Origin: Syntrophaceae bacterium UBA6252
Lineage (GTDB): Bacteria; Desulfobacterota; Syntrophia; Syntrophales; UBA6807
DNA: 11,305 nucleotides
Reading direction: 5' to 3'
NCBI GenBank assembly: GCA_002441265.1
Contig: DJVQ01000067.1
Location: forward strand, 1-11,305
Part shown: piece by piece, positions 1 through 6,973 of the stretch
Layout of the letters: each line of letters begins with the position of its first letter
Position numbering within the stretch: position 1 is the first letter of the stretch
The notes under the pieces: generated by a model
What the model saw: only the letters and a program-made list of their open reading frames with translations
What the model was told of the DNA's origin: nothing
The model's database searches: none
Made by a program: the position numbers and the translations under genes

Positions 1-71
1 TACTGATGGTACGCCAAAGGGTCGAGGGAAGAAGGGCAACGCAGCATATGGGCTTTTTACGAAGCCGTCAA
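1..71 (+). repeat. Truncated copy of dispersed hairpin repeat (inverted partner at right end)
   Basis: Bases 1-58 match the reverse complement of 11203-11260 with a single mismatch (position 52). After a 7-base gap in this copy, bases 59-71 match the reverse complement of 11183-11195. The copy begins inside the hairpin that is complete at the right end (GGCGTAC/GTACGCC), so its 5' part lies outside the window. Inverted copies at both ends suggest the sequence was bounded by a repeat during assembly. I recall similar intergenic repeats from deltaproteobacterial genomes; that family assignment is from memory. Confidence 0.8.
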
Positions 72-250
72 TCATGAAACTCCAAAAGCGGGGCCCCCAA
101 GCCCGGGGACAGGACGTGCTCGGGATACGCCGCGGCATATGGATTTCCGCAAAGCCGTAAATGTGGGACGAATATATCGAACCCGCCGTCCTGTCAAGCC
201 CTTACGACACACATGGGGTCGATTGCGCATACGGTTTTTACGACGCCGTC
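41..250 (+). repeat. Three degenerate repeat tails spaced about 91 bp
   Basis: A motif of roughly the form GCATAYGG, a T-rich stretch, then ACGAMGCCGTCA occurs at 44-70, 135-160 and 227-251. Start-to-start spacing is 91 and 92 bp. The first belongs to the dispersed repeat that opens the window; the other two look like decayed copies of the same 3' tail. No credible gene lies in 1-366. An open frame crosses part of it, but it is only an out-of-frame shadow of the long coding region that follows. Confidence 0.5.
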
Positions 251-254
251 AGTC

Positions 255-280
255 TTGACAGACCGTTCCACTTGTAATAG
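255..280 (+). promoter_or_regulatory. Weak candidate promoter for the Ig-like exported protein
   Basis: A perfect -35 hexamer TTGACA (255-260) directly follows the third repeat tail. The best -10 candidate is TAATAG at 275-280, but the 14-bp spacer is shorter than the usual 16-18. Treat it as a candidate only. Confidence 0.25.
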
Positions 281-366
281 CTTTCTTCCGTATCTTTCAG
301 AAGAAAGAAATCCGCTTTGCCTGTCTTTTCCCCGTACCATCTCACGACAGGAAGAAAAAATCCCTC

Positions 367-3300
367 GTGGCCATGGGGGCTGCTCCGGTGACAAGAACCT
401 GCAAGAAAAGTGCCCGAATCCCTTTCTCCGGATCTGGGATCCGCTTCGCCCTGTTTCTCCTCTTCTGTCTTTTCCCGATCCTCGGCGGCGGAGCCAGGGC
501 CGGCGAGACGCCGGTCCTGGTGGTTTCTCCTGCGTCCATCGAGTTCGGAACGGTGGGGTGGAACGAGGAACCCTCGCGGGTTCTCGAGATCCGGAACGGG
601 GGCGCCGGAGACCTGGAATGGATCATCACGGGGGCCCCGCCCTGGGTCCGGGTCAGCCGTCATTTCGGAAAAGCCCGGCAGGAGGCGAGTTCCGTGGACG
701 TCACCGTGGTCGCCTCCCTGCTTGCGCCGGGAGAGAACTCGGGGGACGTCGTCGTCACTTCGACGGGGGGAACCCGGGTCCTGCCCGTATCCGCCGATTT
801 CAAGGAATCCCGTCCCGCCGCGCAGGAAAGGGCCGAGAAGGAGGACAGCTGGAAGATCTTCATCATTCCGGAAAAAGCCGAGATCGAAGCGGGAAAATCG
901 GCGGCTTTCAAGGCCCGGGTGGAGTACGCCGATCGTTACACCGAGGACATCACGCAGACCGTCGTGTGGATTTCGAGCAATCCCTTTGTCGCCCGCTTCA
1001 TCAGTCCCGGCGTTCTGGAAGGCATTTCGAGAGGATCGGCGGAAATCACGGCGAAACTCGGCGACGTGTTCAGTCCCTCCGTTCCCGTGGCGGTGACCGC
1101 CCTGAACGAGCCCGTCCTGGAAGCGGGTCCCCTTGAAGCGGAACTGGGAAGACTGGAGGCGGGAGACAGGACGACCTGGAAGCTCTCCATCGCGAACAAG
1201 GGGAAGGCCGCCCTTTTTTATGAAGTCCTTTCGGGGAATCCCTGGATCCGATCGGACCGGGATGCATCCGTCTGGTCCTTCCTGAGGGAGGCGAGAAAGG
1301 CGAGGTATGCCGATGCTCCCGGTGTCTATGTGGGTTGTCCCGAGTCCACCTGGGAAGCCGAGGATTATGAACCGTACGAGCGATGGCGGGAGGGAAAACG
1401 CCGTGTGGAAACGCCGGTGGCGCCGGGGGAGAGGGAGGAGCTGACGCTGGCGGTCGACACGGTGGATCTCGCAGAGGGGGATCACGAAGGTTCCGTCCTG
1501 ATCCGTTCCAATGCGGGAGATCTCCGTATCCCCGTGAAGGTCCGCGTGGTCCGGCTTCGGTCCATTTTCGTCAGTCCCCTGGAGGACCGGATGACCGTGG
1601 GACAGCGGCGGACGTTCCAGGCGGTCGGGATCTGGTCGGACGGACGGAGGACCGACCTCTCCGGCGACGGCCAGTGGATCGTTTCCGACCGCAGTGTCGG
1701 AACGTTCCTCGCGGGGAAGCCCGTTTTCGTCGCCCGGAACGAAGGCACCGCCGTCCTTCGGAAGAAAAGGGGAACCCTGGAGAGCAACAGCGTCCGGGTG
1801 TCCGTTGCGGCGCCCTCGGGAGGCGCCGTCCTCTCCCTCTCCCCCCGGGAAATCGATCTGGGCCCCGTCGGGCCGGGAGAAACGGCCAGGGATACATTCC
1901 GGCTGGAGAATGTGGGTTCGGAAACGCTTGAATGGGAGGTTCCGGGACCGGACGGGTGGACGTCGTCCCGCGGCGGGTCCGTTCACGGAATCCTGAAAAA
2001 AGGTTCCGGGTCGCTCCATCTGACCGTTTCCTCGGTGGATCTTTTCGACCTGGCCGTTCCCGGCCATGAAGGCGATGCCCTCATGGAGGTCAGGCTGGAA
2101 AAGGGCGGCGATGCCATCACCCTGTGGAAATACCTGAGCCCGGGTCCCCACAGGGAGGTCCTTCCCGTGTATTCGAACGGCGGGATGCGGCATGTGTACT
2201 TCAAGCTAACCGTTTCCCCCGAGGTCTCCCGTCCCCGCATCGCCATCGAGCCTTACGGAATCGATTTCGGCACCGTTTCCGAGGGCAAGAGGGCCGTCCA
2301 GCGGATCCAGGTGCTGAACCAGGGGATGGGCTCCATGAACTGGAGCGCCTCCCTTGAAGAGGAAGGAGGCTCCGCCGGCGAGGAAGGCTCCAGGCGGGGG
2401 CGCTATGTTCCCTTCAGAAACGACGGCCTCTCCTCGCATCGGGAGTATGTGCCCCCCGATCTGCTCAGAAGCCGGTTGAGCCTGACCGGGGCGTGGGAAA
2501 ACGGGAACGGCTATCCCGCCGCCCGGGGCGCGGGGGAGCACCTGTCTTTCACCTTCACGGGGACGGGCATCTCGCTGGTTGCGTACCGGGAAACGGACGG
2601 CGGAAAGGTGCAGGCCTCCATCGACGGATACCCGGTGGCGGACATCGATCTCAACGCCAGGATCCGGGAGAGGGGAACGTTTCCCGTTGCCGGTTCCCTC
2701 GAGAACGGTTTCCATGTCCTGGACATCGTCTCCCGGGACGGGCGGACCGTCATCGAGGGCGTGAGGATCCTCGGGGAAACCGTCACCCGGGGGAAGAAGG
2801 GCTGGATCCGGATCTACCCGGACAACGGAACGACGACGAAGGAGAAGGATTTCATCAATGTCGCGGTGAACGCGAAGAACCTCGCTCCCGGTCTCTACCA
2901 GGAAACCGTGCTGTTTTCGTCCAACGGTGGAAACGCGGCGGCCGACATTTCCCTGGAAGTCTCCGGAGCGCCGGTGTCTCCCCGGATCGACATTCTTTTG
3001 TACCGCCGCGGATTCGATTGTCTGTTCACTCCCGGCCCCGGGGAGGAAATCCTTCTTCCCGGCGATTATGAATACCGGGGGGTGGCGTTCCAGTTGTTCC
3101 GAAAAGGGACGCCCGGGACGACGGAATTTTACCGGTGGTTCCATCCGGAGAAAGGCAGCCATTTTTATTCCCATCGGAAGGAACGGGAAGGGGTGAATCT
3201 GGAGGGGTACGTGTTCCAGGGCGCCATCGGAAACATCGCCACATCGCGCCTTTCCGGGACCCGGGAACTCTACCGATGGGTCGATCCCGGGAAGGGGGTT

Positions 3301-3384
3301 TATTTTTATTCGACCGACCTCAAGGAGGAACGGACCATCGGGAAGGAATACCGGTACGACGGCATTGCGGGGTACGTACGCTGA
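367..3384 (+). CDS. Exported multidomain protein with BACON/ASH-like, Big_2-like, carbohydrate-binding-like and DUF5648-like modules
   Basis: The product has 1005 residues and probably works at the cell surface or in the periplasm. The GTG start at 367 follows an AGGAAG about 12 bases upstream; an in-frame ATG at 373 is the alternative. The N-terminus is a signal peptide: basic residues to about 26, a hydrophobic core at 27-40, then a likely cleavage after GARA (42-45). Modules as I read them: Ig-like BACON/ASH at 47-145, Big_2-like at 162-245, ASH-like at 249-393, Big_2-like at 396-482, ASH-like at 487-616, and an ASH-like domain at 623-868 split by a galactose-binding-like beta-sandwich at about 678-803. 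The C-terminus (872-1005) carries two repeats of the type LYRW..P..G.YFYS, ending in YDGIAGYV, as in DUF5648 proteins. It most likely binds polysaccharide or has a scaffold role; I see no catalytic motif. It stands alone, 89 bp upstream of speB. Confidence 0.85.
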   Translation: MAMGAAPVTRTCKKSARIPFSGSGIRFALFLLFCLFPILGGGARAGETPVLVVSPASIEFGTVGWNEEPSRVLEIRNGGAGDLEWIITGAPPWVRVSRHFGKARQEASSVDVTVVASLLAPGENSGDVVVTSTGGTRVLPVSADFKESRPAAQERAEKEDSWKIFIIPEKAEIEAGKSAAFKARVEYADRYTEDITQTVVWISSNPFVARFISPGVLEGISRGSAEITAKLGDVFSPSVPVAVTALNEPVLEAGPLEAELGRLEAGDRTTWKLSIANKGKAALFYEVLSGNPWIRSDRDASVWSFLREARKARYADAPGVYVGCPESTWEAEDYEPYERWREGKRRVETPVAPGEREELTLAVDTVDLAEGDHEGSVLIRSNAGDLRIPVKVRVVRLRSIFVSPLEDRMTVGQRRTFQAVGIWSDGRRTDLSGDGQWIVSDRSVGTFLAGKPVFVARNEGTAVLRKKRGTLESNSVRVSVAAPSGGAVLSLSPREIDLGPVGPGETARDTFRLENVGSETLEWEVPGPDGWTSSRGGSVHGILKKGSGSLHLTVSSVDLFDLAVPGHEGDALMEVRLEKGGDAITLWKYLSPGPHREVLPVYSNGGMRHVYFKLTVSPEVSRPRIAIEPYGIDFGTVSEGKRAVQRIQVLNQGMGSMNWSASLEEEGGSAGEEGSRRGRYVPFRNDGLSSHREYVPPDLLRSRLSLTGAWENGNGYPAARGAGEHLSFTFTGTGISLVAYRETDGGKVQASIDGYPVADIDLNARIRERGTFPVAGSLENGFHVLDIVSRDGRTVIEGVRILGETVTRGKKGWIRIYPDNGTTTKEKDFINVAVNAKNLAPGLYQETVLFSSNGGNAAADISLEVSGAPVSPRIDILLYRRGFDCLFTPGPGEEILLPGDYEYRGVAFQLFRKGTPGTTEFYRWFHPEKGSHFYSHRKEREGVNLEGYVFQGAIGNIATSRLSGTRELYRWVDPGKGVYFYSTDLKEERTIGKEYRYDGIAGYVR

Positions 3385-3473
3385 ACCGGTCCGCGGCGTT
3401 GACAAAAAACTGGACATCGATGGGTCATTGTGATAGCAAAATCCTCTTTTGATTTTTCCCGAGGGAGGAAGAA

Positions 3474-4328
3474 GTGGTTTTTGGTGGAATTCCGCAGGAA
3501 TACACCCTGATCGAAAAGGCCGGATTCGTCGTGATCCCCGTGCCCTACGACCTGACGACGTCCTATCAGTCGGGTTCCAGGAAGGGACCCGCGGCGATCC
3601 TTGACGCCTCCTGCCAGATGGAGCTTTACGACGAGGAACTGGACCGGGAAACCTACCTCAGGGGAATCCACACGGCCCTCCCGCTGGAACCGTGCGCGGC
3701 CGGGCCGCGGGAGATGATGGATGCGGTGAGAAGGGAAATTTCCGGGGTTCTCGAACGGGGAAAGATCCCCGTCATGCTGGGAGGGGAACATTCCATCTCC
3801 ATCGGGGCCGTCCAGGCGATGAAGGAAGCCCGCCCCGGAATTTCGGTGCTTCATCTCGACGCCCATGCCGACATGCGGGAATCCTATCAGGGAACGCCGT
3901 TCAGTCATGCCTGCGTGGCCCGCCGGATTTCAGAGACGGCGCCCATCGTTCAGGTGGGGATACGGAGCATGAGCGCCGAGGAAGCTTCCTGGCTGAGGGA
4001 ACAGGGACGGTCCGTGATCCGTCCCGGCGATCTCAGGGGAACATCGGGGTGGCTGGAGCGGATATCCCGGCAATTGACGGAGGACGTCTATCTCACGGTG
4101 GACCTCGATGTGTTCGATCCCTCCGTCATGCCCGCGACGGGAACGCCGGAGCCGGACGGTCTGACGTGGGCGGAACTGCTCACCGTCGTCCGGGAGATCG
4201 CGAAACGCCATGTCATCCGTGGTTTTGACGTGGTCGAGCTTTGTCCTATTCCGGGAATGGTGGCGCCGGATTTCGCGGCGGCAAAACTGGTGTACCGGAT
4301 CATGGGATACCTGGCATTGCAGGAATAA
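3474..4328 (+). CDS. speB: Agmatinase (ureohydrolase family)
   Basis: This 284-residue protein hydrolyses agmatine to putrescine and urea in the cytoplasm, using a two-manganese centre. The ureohydrolase signatures are complete: GGEHS (103-107, ligand His106), DAHAD (129-133, ligands Asp129, His131, Asp133), SHACVARR starting at 144, and DLDVFDPS (210-217, ligands Asp210 and Asp212), followed by PATGTPEPDGL. Near the C-terminus GFDVVELCP (250-258) supplies the conserved Glu255. Length is normal for bacterial agmatinases. The GTG start sits about 7 bases after a GGGAGG ribosome site. The arginine decarboxylase gene follows after 19 bp on the same strand, so the pair forms a two-step arginine-to-putrescine unit. 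An arginase or guanidinobutyrase activity is possible in this family, but the neighbour argues for agmatine. Confidence 0.93.
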   Translation: MVFGGIPQEYTLIEKAGFVVIPVPYDLTTSYQSGSRKGPAAILDASCQMELYDEELDRETYLRGIHTALPLEPCAAGPREMMDAVRREISGVLERGKIPVMLGGEHSISIGAVQAMKEARPGISVLHLDAHADMRESYQGTPFSHACVARRISETAPIVQVGIRSMSAEEASWLREQGRSVIRPGDLRGTSGWLERISRQLTEDVYLTVDLDVFDPSVMPATGTPEPDGLTWAELLTVVREIAKRHVIRGFDVVELCPIPGMVAPDFAAAKLVYRIMGYLALQE

Positions 4329-4347
4329 ACTTGCGAGGAGCGGGAAA

Positions 4348-4896
4348 TTGAGAGATTTTGTGCCGAAAAAGCTGTTTTTCGTCAAAGGGGTCGGTTCCCA
4401 CAAGGAGGAACTCCACTCTTTTGAGCTGGCTCTCCGGGATGCCGGGATCGAGAAATTCAATCTCGTTCAGGTTTCCAGCATATTCCCCCCGGGATGCAAG
4501 GTGATCTCGAAGGAGCGGGGTCTGAAGGAACTGGTCCCCGGATCCATCGTTTATTGCGTCATGAGCCGGTGCTGCTGCAACGAACCGAGAAGGCTGATCG
4601 CGGCCTCCGTGGGGTGCGCCATCCCGACGGACAAGAGGGCCTACGGGTACATCAGCGAGCACCACGCCTTCGGGCAGACGGAAAAACAGGCCGGCGACTA
4701 CGCGGAGGACCTGGCCGCGGCCATGCTCGCCTCCACGCTGGGGATCGATTTCGACATCGACGCCGCGTGGAACGAAAAGGAAGACCTGTTCAAGATCAGC
4801 GGGAAGATCGTCAAGACGAGGAACGTCACGAAATCCGCCCTGGCCTCCAACACCGGTTACACCACGGTCGTCACGGCGGCGGTCTTCGTGTTCTGA
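4348..4896 (+). CDS. pdaD: Pyruvoyl-dependent arginine decarboxylase
   Basis: This enzyme converts arginine to agmatine and CO2. The 182-residue proenzyme cleaves itself, and the serine at the cut becomes the pyruvoyl cofactor. The motif QVSSIFPPG (41-49) holds the expected Ser43-Ser44 cleavage pair, and SEHHAFG (103-109) supplies a conserved acidic residue (Glu104) in the position I expect for the catalytic glutamate. Length fits the archaeal (MJ0316) and chlamydial (AaxB) relatives. I chose the TTG start at 4348 because GAGGAG lies 7 bases upstream; an in-frame GTG at 4360 is possible. The frame stays open further upstream, but that part overlaps speB and is not coding. Four cysteines cluster at 70-77 (YCVMSRCCCNE), which I cannot explain. 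The product feeds the agmatinase encoded just upstream, so translation is probably coupled. Confidence 0.92.
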   Translation: MRDFVPKKLFFVKGVGSHKEELHSFELALRDAGIEKFNLVQVSSIFPPGCKVISKERGLKELVPGSIVYCVMSRCCCNEPRRLIAASVGCAIPTDKRAYGYISEHHAFGQTEKQAGDYAEDLAAAMLASTLGIDFDIDAAWNEKEDLFKISGKIVKTRNVTKSALASNTGYTTVVTAAVFVF

Positions 4897-4918
4897 GCAA
4901 AGCGCGGGAACCTCTTTC

Positions 4919-4947
4919 TTGACTTTCCCGAGTATATGGCATATAAG
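4919..4947 (+). promoter_or_regulatory. Sigma-70 type promoter of the initiator tRNA
   Basis: TTGACT (4919-4924) and TATAAG (4942-4947) are separated by exactly 17 bp. The hexamers sit 28 bases ahead of the mature 5' end of the tRNA, so the tRNA is probably transcribed on its own rather than from the speB-pdaD unit. Confidence 0.75.
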
Positions 4948-4975
4948 AGAAAACTGTTCTTTTATGAAGCGCTGA

Positions 4976-5052
4976 CGCGGGGTGGAGCAGTCCGGTAGCT
5001 CGTTGGGCTCATAACCCAAAGGCCGCAGGTTCGAATCCTGCCCCCGCTACCA
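4976..5052 (+). tRNA. Initiator tRNA-fMet (anticodon CAT)
   Basis: The 77-nt gene has anticodon CAT at 5010-5012 and an encoded CCA end (5050-5052). Initiator features are present. Three consecutive G:C pairs close the anticodon stem (GGG/CCC around CTCATAA), and the first acceptor pair is not Watson-Crick, being C1 against U72. Position 72 is usually A in bacterial initiators (C1:A72), so C1:U72 is slightly unusual. The 5' 15 bases are identical, from memory, to the E. coli initiator. The T arm is GCAGG-TTCGAAT-CCTGC. The role is translation initiation with formylmethionine. Confidence 0.96.
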
Positions 5053-5188
5053 AATTAAAGAGGGGGTCAGACGATGTTCTGACCCCCTGTTTTTTGCGAT
5101 TTGTAATTGCTTTTTCTACCATATTTCTACCAAACGAGAAAAAATCAACCAAGCTCCCATCCAAACAGAAAAACCCAAAGATCGTGCC
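5009..5188 (-). other. Possible integrase tail remnant running antisense into the tRNA
   Basis: On the minus strand one frame is open from 5188 through the terminator and into the tRNA. It reads FGRNMVEKAITNRKKQ and then ends VAGAGFEPAAFGL inside the antisense tRNA. This GAGFEP-type ending is a known product of reading a tRNA 3' half backwards, and it is often seen at the end of integrase genes that recombine into a tRNA. No integrase catalytic motif is visible and the frame is closed upstream, so at most a tail survives. The rest of 5097-5370 holds nothing I recognise. Confidence 0.3.
5061..5096 (+). terminator. Strong intrinsic terminator after tRNA-fMet
   Basis: An 11-bp perfect stem (5061-5071 with 5078-5088), a 6-base loop and a run of six T at 5090-5095 directly follow the tRNA. 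It should end the tRNA transcript. Confidence 0.9.
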
Positions 5189-5370
5189 TCAAATCGCCTC
5201 ATTTCAATCCCCGGATCCCGGCCTAAAAAAAATAAACATTCAATTTTGTGATGGAATTTACTTTAAAGAGCATCAGACGATTACAAATAGGGTGATTATG
5301 CATGAGGGAGAATATGCCTCCCCGGGGCTTATTCTGAAAAGGCTTTATGTTCCCTGGTTCGCATCAACAA

Positions 5371-5592
5371 TTATCTGTACACCCCGCAACAAATCACCAA
5401 ATGATCCACCCTTCTCGGGTAGGTGGTTTTGTCTTCTTCCTTTTTCATTTGAGGGTTGAGATAGAAGTAATCGACCCAGCCACTTCCCTGAGACTTTGCC
5501 AAATCAATACGCAACTCGGCTGAGAACTTGGAAGCCAATGAGAAAATCGAGATTGTCCGGTATGTGGTCGCCCTGGAGGAGATTGTTTCCAA
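5371..5592 (-). pseudogene. Fragment of a Cache sensor domain
   Basis: A 73-codon open frame reads ELRIDLAKSQGSGWVDYFYL at its centre and ends DHLVICCGVYR. The pattern of AK..GSGWVDY..., then TYPRRV and a closing G.Y, resembles the second half of single Cache (sCache_2) domains, the extracellular ligand sensors of chemotaxis receptors and histidine kinases. No membrane helix, signal peptide, HAMP or signalling domain is present, and the frame stops straight after the Cache strand. I read it as debris of a sensor gene. There is no convincing ribosome site before its first ATG. Confidence 0.4.
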
Positions 5593-5665
5593 GGCTGATC
5601 AAGTGGAAGCGGGGCCGGAGACTGTTTAGACCATGTGCTGATGGAGTAGGGATTGCCTGGAATCG

Positions 5666-5775
5666 TTATTCAAGTGAAGAGGAATAATGGCTTGGTTTCG
5701 AATTCCTTATTCAAGAATACTTGAATAAGAGTCCCTTCAGTGGTAGCTTATTCAAGAATACTTGAATAGGAGTCC
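5666..5775 (+). promoter_or_regulatory. Operator-like palindromic repeats phased at 41 bp before fic
   Basis: Two 28-bp direct repeats (5707-5734 and 5748-5775) differ at one base. Each contains a palindrome with arms TTATTCAAG and CTTGAATAA around AATA. A third copy of the left arm starts at 5666, so the starts fall at 5666, 5707 and 5748, exactly 41 bp apart. The right repeat overlaps the AGGAG ribosome site (5768-5772) of the Fic gene that begins at 5779, so a bound protein could block expression. The Fic protein ends in a winged-helix-like domain and is the obvious candidate to bind here, which would give autoregulation; that link is inference. Confidence 0.75.
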
Positions 5776-5778
5776 GGT

Positions 5779-6921
5779 ATGGGAAGAAGCGGAGGTTACA
5801 TAAAGCAGATCAAGGGATATAGAGCGTTTATTCCGTCACCGTTGCCGCCCGACCCGCCGTTGAGAATCGACGGAGAAGTGCAGAAGCTGCTTTCCAGGGC
5901 GGATATGGCGCTTGCCCGCCTGGATGGTGTTGGCCATGTCCTGCCCGATGTCAATCTTTTCATAGCCATGTATGTGAGGAAAGAGGCCCTTCTGAGTTCC
6001 CAGATCGAAGGCACGCAGGCGTCTCTTCAGGATCTCTTCGTCTATGAAGACGGAAACACTGTCAGCAATGTCAATGACGTATCCGATGTGGTCAACTATG
6101 TGAAGGCCTTGAACCATGAAATGAAACGGCTCAATGACCTTCCCATGAGCCTTCGACTCATCAGGGAAATCCATGAAATCCTCATGGAGGGCGTCCGGGG
6201 AGGCGAGAGGAGGCCCGGTGAGTTCAAAAAAACTCAGAACTGGATCGGGCCTCCGGGCTGTACTCTCAAGGATGCCGTCTTTATCCCGCCGCCACCTCAT
6301 GAAACGGTAGAGACCATGGGCAAACTTGAACATTACATCCACGGGGACGAGGTTCTCCCTGTCCTCATCGACAGCGCTCTCATCCATTATCAGTTTGAGA
6401 CCATCCATCCCTTTCTGGACGGGAACGGAAGGCTCGGTCGTCTCCTTATTACCTTCTATCTCTTATGGAAAAAAGTGCTGAGCCGGCCTCTCCTTTATCT
6501 CAGCTACTATTTCAAGAGGAACCGCCAGGAGTACTATGACCGCCTGCAGATGGTCAGAAACACGGGCGACTACGAGCAATGGATCGCTTTTTTCCTGAAG
6601 GGGGTTGCCGAGACGGGCGATGCTGCCATGGAAACGGCCAAGAAGATTTTGGAACTGCAAAGCAGGCACAGGAGTCTTCTATGGGAGAGAAAAATCTCGT
6701 CTCCCATTGCGGTCGGATTGCTCGATAGACTTTTCGGCAAGCCCTATGTCTCGGTGAAGGATGTGGCTGAAGGTTTTAAGATTTCATTCCAGGCGGCCTC
6801 GACCATCGTATCACAGTTTGAGAAGGCAGGGATCCTGAAGGAAACCACGGGAAGGAAACGGGACAAGCGGTACCTTTATCAGGAATACATGGACATTCTC
6901 TCGGAGGGGACCCAGGGATGA
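5779..6921 (+). CDS. fic: Fic family protein, class II, with C-terminal winged helix
   Basis: Fic enzymes transfer AMP (or another nucleotide part) to hydroxyl side chains of target proteins. The catalytic motif HPFLDGNGRLGR is complete at 210-221, with catalytic His210. The N-terminal region carries the inhibitory helix motif S-x-x-x-E-G (Ser73, Glu77, Gly78, in SSQIEGT), which defines class II, self-inhibited Fic proteins such as the Shewanella oneidensis one. Residues about 318-370 look like a winged helix-turn-helix (VSVKDVAEGFKIS, then FQAASTIVSQFEKAGIL). The 380-residue length is usual. The ATG at 5779 follows AGGAG by six bases. The gene lies 52 bp upstream of a broken DUF1156 methyltransferase on the same strand, so the two may have been cotranscribed. 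The target protein is unknown. It could be a solitary stress regulator or the toxin-like part of a defence locus. Confidence 0.93.
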   Translation: MGRSGGYIKQIKGYRAFIPSPLPPDPPLRIDGEVQKLLSRADMALARLDGVGHVLPDVNLFIAMYVRKEALLSSQIEGTQASLQDLFVYEDGNTVSNVNDVSDVVNYVKALNHEMKRLNDLPMSLRLIREIHEILMEGVRGGERRPGEFKKTQNWIGPPGCTLKDAVFIPPPPHETVETMGKLEHYIHGDEVLPVLIDSALIHYQFETIHPFLDGNGRLGRLLITFYLLWKKVLSRPLLYLSYYFKRNRQEYYDRLQMVRNTGDYEQWIAFFLKGVAETGDAAMETAKKILELQSRHRSLLWERKISSPIAVGLLDRLFGKPYVSVKDVAEGFKISFQAASTIVSQFEKAGILKETTGRKRDKRYLYQEYMDILSEGTQG

Positions 6922-6973
6922 AGGCTGTAAACCGGGTTCTCATCCAAAAGAGAGATAACGGCAATGGGAGAAA

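Noticed and set aside
238..2193. 651-codon open frame on the minus strand
   Set aside because: It lies opposite the 1005-residue protein, which has a signal peptide and recognisable domains. Its composition (rich in Arg, Gly, Pro and Asp) is typical of a shadow frame in GC-rich DNA.
2206..3417. 403-codon minus-strand open frame
   Set aside because: This is a shadow of the same exported-protein gene and has no family resemblance or ribosome site.
3399..3427. TTGACA ahead of speB as a promoter
   Set aside because: The -35 hexamer is perfect, but no acceptable -10 lies 15-19 bp downstream (GGGTCA at 17 bp).
4904..4929. CGGGAA/TTCCCG inverted repeat after pdaD as a terminator
   Set aside because: The stem has only 6 bp, a long loop and no T run, and it overlaps the tRNA promoter.
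5094..5459. 121-codon plus-strand open frame
   Set aside because: It begins in the T run of the tRNA terminator, has no ribosome site or recognisable motif, and overlaps the better-supported Cache remnant on the other strand.
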